A stretch of DNA of 64,000 nt from Diphasiastrum complanatum (lineage: Eukaryota > Streptophyta > Lycopodiopsida > Lycopodiales > Lycopodiaceae), in NCBI GenBank assembly GCA_029204225.1, contig CM055100.1, positions 34,836,645-34,900,644 on the forward strand. Reading direction: 5' to 3'. Every line of letters begins with the position of its first letter. The first letter of the stretch is position 1. Below the pieces are notes generated by a model. The model ran no database searches. It was not told the DNA's origin and saw nothing but the letters and a program-made list of their open reading frames with translations. The translations under genes and the position numbers were made by a program. This document shows positions 48,401-60,104 of the stretch, piece after piece.

Positions 48401-51400
48401 TTCTCCTGTGCCAGAGCTGATCTTCATTTTCTAATGTATTTAATATGCAGAATTGCTGATTATCTTGGCTTGGTAGAGATTTCCTTCTCTGCATCCAACC
48501 GTCAGCAATTTGTTTGTTGTTTTCTCGATCATGCGGCATGTATTGCCATCGAACAAAACTCGAATTCCAAGACCTGCCATCTTGGAGACTGATAGAAGGT
48601 CTTTTCTCAGTGAAGGTACGTAGAGTGCTCCTGGTAGCTCTGCTTGACCTGACAGTGTTCGCAGCGGTAGAGTCCCGATGCCCTTGACAGCGTGTCGACT
48701 CCCATCACCTAGAATCACTGCTCTGTTGTTTTTGAGTTCTCTGAAGTCGATCAAGATTCTTTTGTTGCAGTTGATGTGTGATGTTGCTCCTGAATCAATG
48801 ACTACATCGTAGTCTTGTTCAGTGTAGCTTGTTGAAGCTTCATCAAGTATTGTGAAAGCTTCATCACCTCTATTTGCATCCTTGGATGACTCTGCAACAT
48901 TTGCTTTTTCAGCTTTGTTCTTTCTTTTTGGGTTGAATCTGCAATCGTATGCAGAGTGCCCCTTCTTCTTGCAGTGCATGCAAGGTATCGTTGGATTGAA
49001 CCAGCACTTATTGGTTGTGTGTCCTTTGTGACAGTGATCACAGGAAGAGGATTATTGATTATCATTGCCTCTGCTCGAAGACTTTGTCTTGTCGAATCTA
49101 AGCTTGTTCTTGTTCTTGTTCTTTCCTTTCGTGAAGAGAGCTTTCTCCTGATCACTGTTTCCTTCTCCTTCGTCCCTCATCTGTCATGCCCATGACTGGT
49201 CTCGAGTAGCGTGTCTCCGCTAGGGACCGGTAGACCAACAACCCGTAAGTTAATTGTGACTATAAGGGAATTGGGGCCCTTATGTGTACATGGTTGTAGG
49301 CCTAAATACTTGATGGTGAATTGGTATGGGTCTATCAGTGAGTCATTGGGGAACTGGATGACGTGGCCCAGATAGGCTACAGAGGTGTCTAGTGAGGTGT
49401 CATAGTGCACTACTAGTGGTGCATGGGCCTTGGAGGGTATAAGTATACCAGCTGGGCTCTCACTAGTGTATGCTCTGATACCAATGTAAAGTCCTCAATC
49501 CAAGGATCCTATTCAAAGCATGTCAATCACAAGCAACACAAGGGAACCTGATGGTGGACAAACCAACCCAACCAACCTAGATCGAACGGATCTAGCCCCC
49601 AAGCTATGGATCAATCACAAAGAGGATCAAGTATAACTAGAATCTGATCTATGATTCGTCAATCATAATTCATCGGATTCTTGTCCTATACTCAATAAAA
49701 GAAGGATTACCTACAAGATCATTGCACGCTCATCCTTTCTGATCCACTCAGCTCTCCTCGGGTCTCCCTCTGGAGGCTGCACCTCTGTGAGTTCAGTCAC
49801 CGACCAGATGCCTTCACCCTTTAGAAGTGTTTTGATTTTGAATTTCCACACTCTGTAGTTTCCAAGACTGATTGTTATTCTTGTCTGGATCGTTGTAGCC
49901 ATATTGTGTTGCCTAGAGAATCACTGTTCAGATATCAGTAGTGATAACCTCACGGCTCTAATACCATGTCACGAACGGATTTGTTTCGCGAACAGATTGT
50001 TTTCGTTTTGGTTTTCTTATGCGGAAGCCTTCAGGATCCTAGGCACACGACTACAGATCACAGAACATAAATCATTCTAGCAATCAAGACAACGAAAATC
50101 AACGAGATGGACAAGAGAGCAACTGCATTATCAGTTTTTGAGTTTTAGATCGAGATGATCAATGTCTCGCTCGTTGGCGGCCTGACACTCAGCTCTATCG
50201 TTGTATTCTGCTCGTTGGCAGACTTTCATGCACAACTATTTTCGTTTCTTTTTCTCTCTTGGAAAATTCTATTTGTGTTGATCCAAAATTGCGTTTATAT
50301 CTCCACTGTATGGAGTTTACAAGATAGCTATACAGAGGATTGCAAGAGTAGTTAACGTTAATCAACTAGTTAGTTATTCTCTGTTATTGCTAACTATTTC
50401 AGCTGAGCGTGAAGTACAAGACACCACGCCCGTTGAGCTGCCAGCTGGCAGCACGAAAGTTTTTCCTTCGTTTTCTTTTTGTTTCATGTCGTGTCGTGTC
50501 TTTTGGTCCTCGAGATATGTTTGACTTTCGCAAATCATTCGACCTTCGAGCTTCGCTTCATTTCGTGTCTTGGGGATTTCGAGGTACGTTTGACTTTCGC
50601 GAATTGTTCGCCATTCGACCTTCGCTTCGCTTCGTGACAAAGTTGCAGGAGTTCACATTTTCTGACATTAATGGTTATTCAAATTTTTCGGTTTTTAAAG
50701 GATTATAGAAGTAAATGGTTCTTTTGACATGCCACACTTCAAAATCAAATTTTTGAATAAGTCTTGCCCATTGATGACCTTTTTGATTAGAAGTTTTACG
50801 TGGCTTATCATTACTTATCGGTTTCTTGTTTTCCTCTTTTGGTGTTTGACGGCATCTGAATCATCAAAAAAATATTTTTTCTTCCCCTTCTACAAGCTTA
50901 TTAATTTCAAATTACAGGGCAATTTGACCAGTACTTTGGCCAAAAAATTGTGGATTCCCAAACGTATAACACTAATTCACAGTTGCCTATTTGGCAATTG
51001 ATAATACAAATGTTTATTTCACGTCAAAAACTGCAATGAAAGCCTTTCAAAGTGCGCAAGGAATTCAGCCACTGTGCCAGTTTCGAAGGAAGTCCCCTCT
51101 ACCTCAACTAATAAAATTCATTTTCCATCCGAGACTTATATGAATTAACAAAGTGCAAGCATAAACAAGTATTGAATTTTAGTAGCATGTTGTTTATTGC
51201 TAACAAGAGAGACGAGTCAAAATATCGGGAGATGAAATGAAGTCTTCTGAATTTACTTGCTTGAATAACTCATTATCAGCAAACTGTGCAATTCGGCAAA
51301 AACAACTGAAAAAAATGCCAATACCAAACCCATTACTAATTTCAAAAAAAATTCGATTCAACTACGTTGAAAAGAAAACGAAGCCCAATTTATGTGCAAA

Positions 51401-54400
51401 AACCGTTTTGCAATTATCAGAGAAAATTGAAATTAAAAAAACAACTTAACTAAGACTACCCCCAAACCCTTTGTTTACTCTTGAGGTGCTCGGGCTGAGG
51501 GTGCCCGAGCCCTGAGCCTCTCTACACAAAGAATCAGGCCTCTCCTCCCTGTTTTCCAGCAGAAGGCAGGCCATGAGAGAAGACGAAGGAGAGCTCTCGG
51601 GGGGGGGGGGGGGGGGGGATCCTCATAAAGTGTTTACTGCTGATAGCAGGGCGGTTTTGCCCTCTCAGCTATCAGCTCATACTTTATCAATAATCTCTTT
51701 AACTTTGTATTTTTCCTCTTTGTTGTTTTGCTGCTTTCACAGGTTATCCACAAGTTTTTTTCTTCCCTACAGAGAAGCTTCAAAGTAAATTATAGATACT
51801 ATCAAGCAATCTTGCCAAAAAATCACCAAAAGCCAAAAGGATTTGAAAAAATATATTGTAATTTTTAGAACAAAGGTTTGAAATGTCTTTTCAATAACTA
51901 TCTTAACTCGGCTACCTAAACAATTTCTGGCCTTCATAAAAGTTTTACTACAATTTTTTATAACGATTTCACAACACACCAATAATACAGCCATTACATA
52001 TAGTTGCAAAAAAAACAAATCCTTTTTTTCCAAAAACCAAGAAACTGAAGCTTGCTAAAAAACCAGCAAGATTCAACAGGACATAAACCACTTACCAAGA
52101 GCATTAGAAAACTAAAAATCATTACATGTTGAAGGCACAAGCATTCGATTCTTTTGAACTGCAAAAATTTCAGCCTTAAAGAAAGGATCATAATTTGCAA
52201 AAAGGCAACTAATATGCCCCATTAATTGCCGAAACAAACTGCCTCACATTCAAAAGGAAAGTGCAAAAGCAATTTGACATCAATCAGCAATTCATCCTAG
52301 CTTTGGCTCTAATACCACTATAAAGACCTCCGCCAGGAATCAAAGACTAGGATGCTGAACCCATAGAACTAAAGGGAATCAGAACCTACCCAACCAAACC
52401 TAGATCGAACGGATCTAGCCCCCAAGCTATGGACCTACCATGCTCAATAAGAGAGAGGTGTCATTCCAGTAGCATATAGCTACCATCACCAAATCTTGTT
52501 GCCCTCCATAAGAGGCCTATGAGTATACTTATACCCTCCAAGATTCCTCCTCGACTAGGAGTGAACTGCGACAACTCACTGGACACATCAACAGACTAAC
52601 TGGGCCACCTCATCCACTTCTCCTATGAGTCACTGTTAGTTCCATACCAATCCACTATCTAGAGTTTTAGGCCTCTGACTATTGATTATGGCTTTAATCC
52701 CATGAGGGCCCAAACCCCTCATAATCATAATTAATTTACAGGTCAAGGTAGGCCTACCAACCTCTTTATGGGATAATTAATCCAAGATCAGACCAAATGT
52801 GGGCATGACAGTACCCCAGGTGAGTATGAATAATCAATACTCATAAAGGCCTGAGCCAAAGGTCAAATCGGGTACATGCATGCTAGGTTGGGTAAATATA
52901 AATAGTCCATACAAATATAATTGAGTGACACTTACACTAACTGAGGTGTCCCGACACATGGCATTTGTGCATGCCATCAGCCTACATTCGGTTCAAAGGG
53001 GTCTTCTCTAGAAAGCATGGCTACGTGGAATACTATGGTTTGCCCTTCTATTGTGTCAAAGTGTGCCTTGACCCTAGGTATCGTATCAACTGAATTATGT
53101 GAGGCCCTAGCTAATTACACTGGATTAACCCCAGCATAATCCTACTGAATTAGGGACATAACATGGTCCCCCCTTGAGGACATTTATGTCCTGCTAAATG
53201 CGCGCATTTCGTATGGAGGCTAAGGTCTGGGGGAGTATCTATACACCCTTACCCCTTCCATGATCAGATTATCGATCAATTGAGCTCTCAGTACTGTTGC
53301 TAATTTGCTGCAAAATATCAAGTTTGTAGTAGGTACCACAAGTCGGCTTTGAATAGTACAAAATTAGAGTAGTTGCATGGGCATGCACACCATCAAAAGA
53401 TATGTCATGAGAACATATAGCTGACCACTGATCTCAATCACGATCCCTAAACAGTAAAGACTGAAAAGTAAATCTTTGGACTATTGACCTATAATTAATA
53501 TTTGAATAACAACTCGAGAGGGCCTTGTTTTCCACTGGAATGTGTAAGCCTTATAACAAAAAGAAAAAATTAGGCTCTCTAATACCGGTCTACCTTGCAG
53601 ACCCTTTTCTTTGGGAATTGCCCAAAGACTTAATGAGCAAATTGTTTTTGGAATGTTAGGAATCATTCCCAGCATCAAATGAAATTTTAGATGTGGAATT
53701 TCAAAAACATGGTGAAAGGATTGAGTAAATTATTCTTTATATACTTAGACTTATGAGAAGATTGACGGGGCACAATAGCTTGATAACATAAGTAGAATCG
53801 TCCACATGCAGCAAGATATGGAAATCTCTCAGCTAAAAGGTTATAACATTTGTTGGCAGATAAGAAAAACCACTAGAAACTAAACTATAAAATTTGCATA
53901 TATGAAGGAAGATTGACATCTTGAAGTAGGAAGGCTGGAAATAACATCAACTCCTAAGTTCAGAGGTGTTGAAATACAGGGTGCTAACAGCAAAAACAAT
54001 GATTGCAAAATTCATCATTTTGTTTTTATATTTTTACACTGTTAACAGATTACACTTTCTATGCCATTAACCTAACCCAGTAATGCCGATATTAACACAG
54101 ATAGCTAAAACTGCCTAACTTCTGAAGACTTGCTCTTTAAGCTCAACATTCTAGTTTAGTCAATTAATTGCTCGCATTCGTGCAAGGATTGCATCTAATG
54201 AGAAGAAACGACGAGCTTGAAATATACTGATAATCAGAACAAGATAAACGGAGACCTAGTTTTTACCTGAAAATATATGAGGAGAAGTGCACCTGTAAAG
54301 AACGTCGAAGGCAACGTAAACACGCGCATGGCCTATATGGCTGTAATCATATACCGTTACTCCACACACGTACATGCTTACTTTGCCAGTTACCTTAGGC

Positions 54401-54909
54401 TTAAATATTTCTTTCTGCCTAGTCATCGTGTTAAAAATTTTGAGCCCTGAATCATGTACGTTTGATTTCACTTCCTTGTCCTGCTCGTGCTCAAGGGATT
54501 CAGTCACGATATCTGGTTCCTTAGATCTTCTTGCTACATTCTTTGAAAAAAACTTAGAAGACCAATTGCAAAAACAGAAAGAGCCCCCCTGAGTAGCATT
54601 TGGCCCTGAATTTGTGATGGCTTGAGAGTAAGTCACAAGTCTTCTGTAGGAAACACGTGACATTGAATGTTTGGGGACAGTATGCAAACTATGATTTGGA
54701 GCGAGCAATATCGGATACGATGCCGGCCATAAGGATGCAACGAACATATTTCCTGGTGATTTGCTACGGGTTCTGAGTATTTCCATAAAGCTGCCTGAGA
54801 GCGACTCGGGATAGGACCTACGTGCTTGTTTGTTGAAGGCGGGTGAAATATCATGCTTGAAAAAGGTAAGAATATCCAATCTGGCAGCAAAAGCGTTCAT
54901 CCTCCGCAT
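36466..54909 (-). CDS. SYCO: cysteinyl-tRNA synthetase, organellar type (nine exons, 649 aa)
   Basis: Joins cysteine to tRNA-Cys. Nine exons join in phase to 650 codons with no stop: 54909-54293, 43559-43496, 42949-42788, 39337-39164, 38600-38319, 38120-37995, 37822-37625, 37138-37037, 36690-36466. All introns have GT-AG borders. Residues 1-160 are an Arg/Ser-rich N-terminus like an organelle transit peptide. The bacterial-type body starts near [12 protein letters not shown], with HIGH at 191-194 and KMSKS at 420-424. The zinc ligands expected from the bacterial enzyme are present: C182, C363, H388 and E392. The C-terminus has the usual anticodon-binding helical region and the GDGTMWRP ending. 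Introns 1 (10.7 kb) and 3 (3.5 kb) are swollen by repeats; the others are 0.17-0.56 kb. The closest known plant type is the plastid/mitochondrial enzyme (Arabidopsis SYCO). It appears functional. Confidence 0.95.
39338..42787 (-). other. intron 3 of the cysteinyl-tRNA synthetase gene
   Basis: 3.45 kb. It holds an LTR-like start TGTTACGTCCATGTCTTGT at about 39852 (plus), CCGGAAC-rich patches near 40330 and 40970-41030, and an unassigned frame at 41478-41786 (plus) with a [17 protein letters not shown] segment resembling a zinc finger. The rest is AT-rich with nothing recognised. Confidence 0.5.
44343..44700 (-). pseudogene. coiled-coil ORF remnant, possibly a retroelement ORF1
   Basis: On the minus strand a segment around 44700-44350 encodes [20 protein letters not shown], then [14 protein letters not shown] and [20 protein letters not shown], a clear heptad coiled coil, followed by a short basic stretch. 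One stop interrupts it. ORF1 proteins of some LINEs and gag-like proteins look like this, but I see no reverse transcriptase nearby. Upstream (45150-44700) is a Pro/Leu/Ser-rich frame in GC-rich DNA, probably not coding. Low certainty. Confidence 0.3.
46895..47127 (-). mobile_element. Copia 3' LTR, internally deleted and truncated
   Basis: Matches the right-hand LTR at 49967-50130 and 50406-50478 but lacks about 275 bases between, and joins directly to reverse-transcriptase coding sequence near 47127. Left border TGTCGCGAACGG at 46895. The two LTR outer flanks (ataat left, aagtt right) do not match, so no target-site duplication is visible. Confidence 0.85.
47128..49966 (-). pseudogene. Ty1/Copia gag-pol, lacking most of reverse transcriptase and RNase H
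   Basis: From right to left: a primer binding site (TGGTATTAGAGCC, 49966-49954), a gag start [20 protein letters not shown] at 49902, interruption by another LTR piece (about 49716-49185), gag end with [11 protein letters not shown], a zinc knuckle [14 protein letters not shown] near 48980, protease VIDSGATSH near 48800, pre-integrase, an integrase zinc region [13 protein letters not shown] near 48290, integrase core RSDNGGEY near 48075 and GVAERRNRT near 47950, and a linker. It ends with the start of reverse transcriptase, [20 protein letters not shown] (about 47240). The YVDD motif and RNase H are gone. Frameshifts occur near 48540, 48200 and 47750. It is non-autonomous and sits in intron 1 of the cysteinyl-tRNA synthetase gene. 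Confidence 0.9.
49185..49716 (-). mobile_element. LTR-derived insertion inside the Copia gag
   Basis: Replaces roughly 190 gag codons. It holds a second primer-binding-type site (TGGTATCAGAGC, 49483-49472). Its left part (49190-49460) is related to 52480-52810 in inverted orientation (shared ggagggtataagtata, tgacgtggcccag and ggcctaa blocks). Its right part (49540-49610) matches 52390-52435 in direct orientation (cctagatcgaacggatctag). Confidence 0.7.
49967..50639 (-). mobile_element. Copia 5' LTR (673 bp), complete
   Basis: On the minus strand it starts TGTCACGAAG (50639) and ends TTCGTGACA (49967), a 9-base terminal inverted repeat with canonical TG...CA. The initiator-Met-type primer binding site follows directly. 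Near its start (50505-50639) a ~65-base unit containing gtttgactttcgc and attcgaccttcg is duplicated in tandem. Confidence 0.9.
50640..52304. other. intronic DNA without recognised gene; 20-base G run
   Basis: AT-rich, with one uninterrupted G tract at 51599-51618. The part left of 52304 would be the internal region of the LTR at 52318, but I see no coding motif in it. Confidence 0.45.
52305..53163 (-). mobile_element. LTR (~846 bp) with primer binding site, no coding region
   Basis: On the minus strand it begins TGTTATGTCCCTAATTCAG near 53163, runs to about 52318 and is followed by TGGTATTAGAGCC (52317-52305), an initiator-Met-type primer binding site. No second LTR or gag-pol is visible, so this is a truncated element. 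Pieces of the same or a related family occur at 49185-49716, and short matches to its start at 39852 and 59108. Confidence 0.7.
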
Positions 54910-55204
54910 CTTTAACGAGAATGATGCATAATCAGATGTTGTTCCGCAACCTCCACAGATCTGCGATAATGATAATCTCAGGACGAGATTCTGAAACAGG
55001 AAATGTCTTCAAACTCAGATCCATCGCCTACGATCTTTGTCAGACTACAAATGTAGCAAAGCATCTCTGAGAAAATATTTCTGAAAAATGCGTGCAATCA
55101 CATACTGGAGCGTGAGCATCGACAAGATCCAACCATCTCTCATCGTCTCGTCTCGTCTAGTCTCCATCTTGCTGAGATAATCGATGTATTCCCCGCCTTT
55201 AAAT

Positions 55205-55285
55205 CTTGAGGCTAAGGTGTTAGGTAATGGGGAAGGCCCCAGTCCGAGGGCCTTCCCCAGGACGGGGCCTTCCCCGTCGTAAACC
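55205..55285. repeat. imperfect palindrome of GGGGAAGGCCCC / GGGCCTTCCCC
   Basis: Three alternating copies of ggggaaggcc and its complement (55217-55230, 55246-55258, 55263-55276) could form alternative hairpins. It lies about 300 bases upstream of the cysteinyl-tRNA synthetase start codon. Confidence 0.7.
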
Positions 55286-55633
55286 CACTATTAAAAAAAT
55301 TTTAAACGGACGTTTTTAGTTTTTTCTCGACGAGAAGCTTTTAGATGTTTTTTTACTAGAGAAGTTTTCACCGCCACTTTGCTAGATGGGCTGCTTGCAG
55401 GTTGTATGGCGATGGAAGGGCGACGGATGGGCGCATTTTTAGTAGGCAGCAGGGCGATGGAGGGGCAATGGATGGACGCATTTGCAGGGCGATGGAAGGG
55501 AGCCTGATATTTATTGCCTGATGTATATATTTGTAATATAGCATGTGGCTTCCAGTCCGGAGATATCCCCGTTAGTCAGACTCTGCACAATCATCAAAGA
55601 CCAAAAGAAGCAAATAGATTATTTAGTGGACAC

Positions 55634-55638
<5 letters not shown>

Positions 55639-55694
<56 letters not shown>
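55639..55694. repeat. (CT)n microsatellite
   Basis: About 27 CT units just downstream (3') of the EG45-like coding remnant. Confidence 0.9.
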
Positions 55695-55697
<3 letters not shown>

Positions 55698-55734
55698 CGA
55701 CACATACATGCGATCATTGAGGAAACAAATGTTA

Positions 55735-55998
55735 TTACCTATTGTAATTGATAGTTATTTTGTCTTCATTAGGATCAGCAATAGCAGCGAATGCATCAGC
55801 AGACAGATCGAAAGTTCCCTGGCATTCTGGGGAAGGACATCGGTCAATGATCTGAATTGTGATTGGTCCTGGCCTACATGGTTGTAGCATTCTGTCTTCG
55901 TTCCTCCAGTACATGTGATTTGGTAGAGCAAATTGGCTTTTTGTTGCACACAGACTTCCATTGTTAATAAACACGTCGGGTTTTTTTATGACGGCCAT
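55735..55998 (-). pseudogene. EG45-like / plant natriuretic peptide-like C-terminal exon, probably broken
   Basis: The C-terminal part of a double-psi beta-barrel protein of the expansin/PNP/EG45 group, secreted proteins acting in the apoplast. Visible: VFINNGSLCATKS near the start, QPCRPGPITIQIIDRCPSPE in the middle, and TFDLSADAFAAIADPNEDKI leading to the stop at 55735. CP.P.CQGTFDLS and AFAAIA are typical. Between residues about 25 and 50 the expected strand with two Cys (YQITCTGGTKTECYN) is found in another frame, so two compensating frameshifts are likely. No upstream exon with the signal peptide was found to the right. Probably a gene fragment; a divergent working gene is less likely. 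Confidence 0.6.
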
Positions 55999-55999
55999 T

Positions 56000-57300
56000 A
56001 TGAAACATAATCGTCATTTGAAAAACAAAATTTGTCTCTGAACATAGTATCATCCTACTTTTTATGCTCTATACATTTTGCCTTTTAAAGGAGTCTAAAA
56101 AATGAGCATAAAAGCCACATGTGCTATGTTGAAAGTACAATACAAAGGACCATAAATGAACCTACATAAGGCTCCAAGAGTGATTGATTGATTGATACAC
56201 CTATCTATTGCAAAACTAGTCACAATATCTTGATCTAGAAAATTAATATTGGATCCCACAATCAAGAGCAATCAAAACCATTGATCAAACATGGAATTAC
56301 GACGGTACGGACTCCAATACAACCTATTATCAGAGATTAGGTGGAATCAAGTTTAGATACCAAAGCATTCACAAAAACTCAAGACAAATGTGTAGAAAAC
56401 TCAAGATTGCCAATCTGGTCTCAAAAATTCTATCTCATCACTATGGAATGATGGATTGTATGTACAATAAGCTCTTCCCCACCTCAAGTTAGGTGAAAAT
56501 CCAGCATGTAATAAGGAAGATGATTGACCATTTTTGCCCTTATTTGTCAATCTTACATAACCCTAGAGTTTTGCCAAGTTGGTGGCTAGGTTGGTTATCC
56601 ACCTCCATGATTCAAGGAATTTGGCCCTATAATATAGGAATTATGGCCAAACAAGCCTAACTAACCCTATGAATGAGATCTAAACTACTTTGACCTCACC
56701 TCACACGTGCCAACAAGGATTCACACGTGTGGGACCCACCTATGTACAATATACATGGTTTTGATCAAGCTAGATTTGCCAATTTTTTGACAATTTCTCA
56801 CATGCTACATACCAGATAATGGCCATTACCACATATAATCCGAGACCCATGCAACATGGTGGAGGCCACGAGCTACCTAGGGCCAAATTATACGTGGAAC
56901 ATTATCACACATATATTGCCTTTTCTTTTTTAATGTTTTTTCTGTTTATTCGGTTTCGAAAAAGTGAATTAAAATTTGTCATGCTAAATTTGTTATTTCT
57001 TTTTTTCATGTGGCAAATTTTTTATTTTCATTTGTAATTTAATATGAAAAACATTGGCTATCTAAATTGGAGCATTAGTCAGAATATAGCATGGCATAAA
57101 GAGGCTAGGGAGTTGATTCCTTTTTTTGAAAAAATAGGTAATAAGACCCTACGTTACGGAAGATAATATAGGCCCCAAAAGGGCATGAGACTCCTCAGCC
57201 TTCTATTCTGGATATCCCTCTTCAGTATTTTTAGCTCATGTAACAAGAGATTATAACTCGCTTTGATCAATTTGAAGTCCAACTTGATTGACTTGAGACA
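56000..57300. other. AT-rich intergenic DNA, nothing recognised
   Basis: Only short open frames; no repeat structure stands out by eye. Confidence 0.45.
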
Positions 57301-57379
57301 ACGAATGTCACTCCTCCACCTTTCACCTCTATTATTGTTTATTTACATACTTCTTAGGCCTCTCTTGCTCCCTATGCTC

Positions 57380-57770
57380 ATGATTTTTGTGACAAAGTCT
57401 AGCTCTTTGTTTATTTTGACTCTTCTTTTGGAAATGAGTTAGAAAATTGGGTGACTAAATTTTAGACCAATTTCTCCCTCTTTCCTAAATCAAATACCCA
57501 TTGTATTTAGCTTGCTTTTTTACATATCAATGGGTGAGCCACTACTTGGTGGTCTATTCATTGTCATGATCTTCCTTGTGAGACTTTACACAATTGGTGT
57601 ATTGAGATTTTTTTCCTCCTGCATGTAATTACCAAGCGGAGTACATGAGAGAAGAAGAATAACTCGAGAGTGTCACTATAGCACAAGTGGCAAGAGCTTG
57701 ATCCAATGAGGAGTCTATGAAATTGAGTTATCACTTTCTTGCTAAACTTTCTTGCTAACCTTCACAAATC
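57380..57770 (+). pseudogene. degraded retrotransposon gag-like remnant
   Basis: Across two frames the text gives FLHINGWATTWWSIHCHDL then TLHNWCIEI and a following basic/acidic stretch. A Gly-x-Ala-x2-WW pair followed by a Trp about 20 residues on is typical of the retrotransposon gag domain of Ty3-type elements. Many stops; no other element parts nearby. Tentative. Confidence 0.35.
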
Positions 57771-59580
57771 AAACAAGCAAGAGCATTCTACAAGCTAAGA
57801 ATCAAAGTGCGCTAATAAATAAAGTAAAGCTAAGGTCCAAACAATGAATGTCAAAACAAAAAATAAACATCAAAAAAGAGCTTATGCAAATAACAATCTA
57901 CACATGTACACAAAACAAGGATTGAGATCATAATGGAAGATCTAAACAATGACCACCCTACTCACACTCCACACATTTCGCACACTCTTTTCTCTTACTA
58001 CAGTCTCTTTTCACTCTCTTACCACCCACACATTCCACAGTCTACCCTACCACTTTACTTTTACCACACATAGTACTTCATAATTTAGTTTGATGTAACA
58101 ACTCAAAAAAAATCACAAGAATTTTAAGTCTCTAAGTCTCCCTTATGCAATCCCATAAGTAGTGTAACAAATGCATAATGAGAGAAATTAGCAAGCATAC
58201 AATTACGAAACTTGTGGACACAAAAAGTGTAACTTAGCACATTATAAATATTCTTCTTGAGTACACTACATTTCTCTTATAGAGAATGAGTGAAAACAAC
58301 TCCAATGTTGGACATGCATGGCTAATTAGGTTTGAAATGGCAAGTGGTTTGTCAGAAAACATATTATGACAATAAAAAAGTGATTTGAGTAAGATTTTTT
58401 AAATTTGTTTTGAAGGAGAAATAAGGAGTGGAAAGACTTTTTTTTTATTCATTTTGTTTTGAAGACAAAGCATGAGAGTAATATGACATATCTTGGGTAC
58501 AAGAGGGCCATATTTCTTTGAAGATTTTGGTGATTTTTTTTAACGAAAAAATGTGCATTAATTATGTTTTGATTTGATATCAGACAGTTAGATGATTTGA
58601 TATATTTGGTACAATGACCATGTGTTTTTAAACAATTTTGTGATTTCTTGAAAATGACAAATGTAAATTTGTGATTTGATGTGGCATAAAATTTGTGGAC
58701 ATTAATTTGTTTTATAAAGTTTTAAGTGATTTGTTATATATGTGTCCTAGTGTTGTAAAAAATATTGATGTTTGTAAAAATTGGTAATGAGTGACAGTCT
58801 ATTCATTATGAACATAATATTAATGCCATCTTAGAATCATAATTATTGTCATAGTTGAACTAGGGAGGATCTTGGGAGATTTGTGACACATACTAGACAT
58901 TTCTCCATGAATTTTACTATGTATGCTCGAAACACACACATGGACCTTCTATTGGCTATCAAAAGTTACAGGTATGAATGATTTATAGTCCATTATGCCT
59001 TGAAGTGTTTTAAAACATGTATGTATTTTGTTCATTCCATAGAAGAGTTGTTAAAATTAATGTCTCGTAGTGTATTATAATATTGTGTGTTTACAATGTG
59101 TGCATGTGTTACGTCCATGTCTAGTGGGTGTCGGAATAATTCCTGACATGGATAGCCGGTCACTCCAATGTATGTGGTTATTAGTTATGCCTTGTCATTC
59201 TGGGCTTGGCCGATAAAGTAATCAATAATCACATGAGGGCCCAGACCTATAATTGGACATAGGAGCACTTGCATGGTGTTGACTGCTATAATGCAAAAAC
59301 AGGAGGTCAATTGCTATTCCAAGTTGCATGGGGATTCCAAGTAAATGAGTACAATAAGTTGCAGATCAAAGCCACGTACTCTATGTTATGTCTGAGCGGC
59401 TAAAAATGAAAATCTGAATTAAGTGCAATGCTGATAAGCAGTAGCGCAATAGCAATCTCTAAAACAACTCTAAGAAGTGAGCTAGAATGCTCAAGAGTGT
59501 TCAAGCTCACAGGCTTGAAAGAGAGAGAGCTAACTATTCAAATGCTTATGATAATCTTAAAATCATTAAATTGTATGACT
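57771..59580. other. AT-rich DNA with a short LTR-like start at 59108
   Basis: TGTTACGTCCATGTCTAGTG at 59108 resembles the word at 39852 and the start of the LTR at 53163 (minus), followed about 130 bases later by an atgagggcccagacc word also found at 52703. Otherwise nothing recognised. Confidence 0.35.
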
Positions 59581-59587
59581 ATGAACA

Positions 59588-60104
59588 ACTATTTATATTA
59601 AGAAATTAGGTGGTGAATTGCGATCGCCAGTTGGTTGGTGATTAGCTGGCATCCATCTGGTCTTTATCATTAATTGCTGATAAGTGGTGAAATTGACCGT
59701 AATCATTCTGTCTGCATAAATGAACCAAAACTGTAGCTCTGCAAAAATGAACTAAAACAGCCACAGACGACACTATCGGGTTTTTCACGAAAAAGGAGAA
59801 AAAGGAGAAAGTGCCCTTCTCATTTAGGATTGCCCCACTCTTTTCCAAAGTCATTTCCTTAATATTTGAGGCTTTTCTGAAAAAGCAAAAAATGCGACAC
59901 TGTGATTTTACACGAGATTTCTGTCAAGCGAAAAATGCGAAAAAGAGACACTATCGTAAACTCTGTGTAATTTTGCAGACTGTGTAAAAACACTTGTAAT
60001 TTTGCAGATTGTCTAAACGCACAGAAAAATTTGCAGAACTGGATAAACAATGGATGAAGATTAAAATCGATTAGTCGATTAGTAAGAAGGAGAATAATCC
60101 AACA
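59588..60104 (-). mobile_element. Copia 3' LTR
   Basis: On the minus strand it begins TGTTGGATTATTCTCC at 60104 after the purine tract GATTAAGGGGGAG (60117-60105), and includes a TATA-like TATAAATAG near 59595. About 260 bases match the truncated 5' LTR at 62641-62900. It probably extends left of 59588, but the end is not clear. Confidence 0.75.

Larger units (their letters stand above)
43560..54292 (-). other. intron 1 of the cysteinyl-tRNA synthetase gene, with nested repeats
   Basis: 10.7 kb between the exon ending in the AG of an Arg codon and the exon starting G-TAT. It contains a degenerate coiled-coil ORF (44.3-44.7 kb), a Copia element (46.9-50.6 kb) and another LTR (52.3-53.2 kb). 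Both transposon units lie on the minus strand, the same sense as the host gene. Donor CAG|GTGCAC and acceptor ATCAG|GTATC are intact. Confidence 0.85.
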
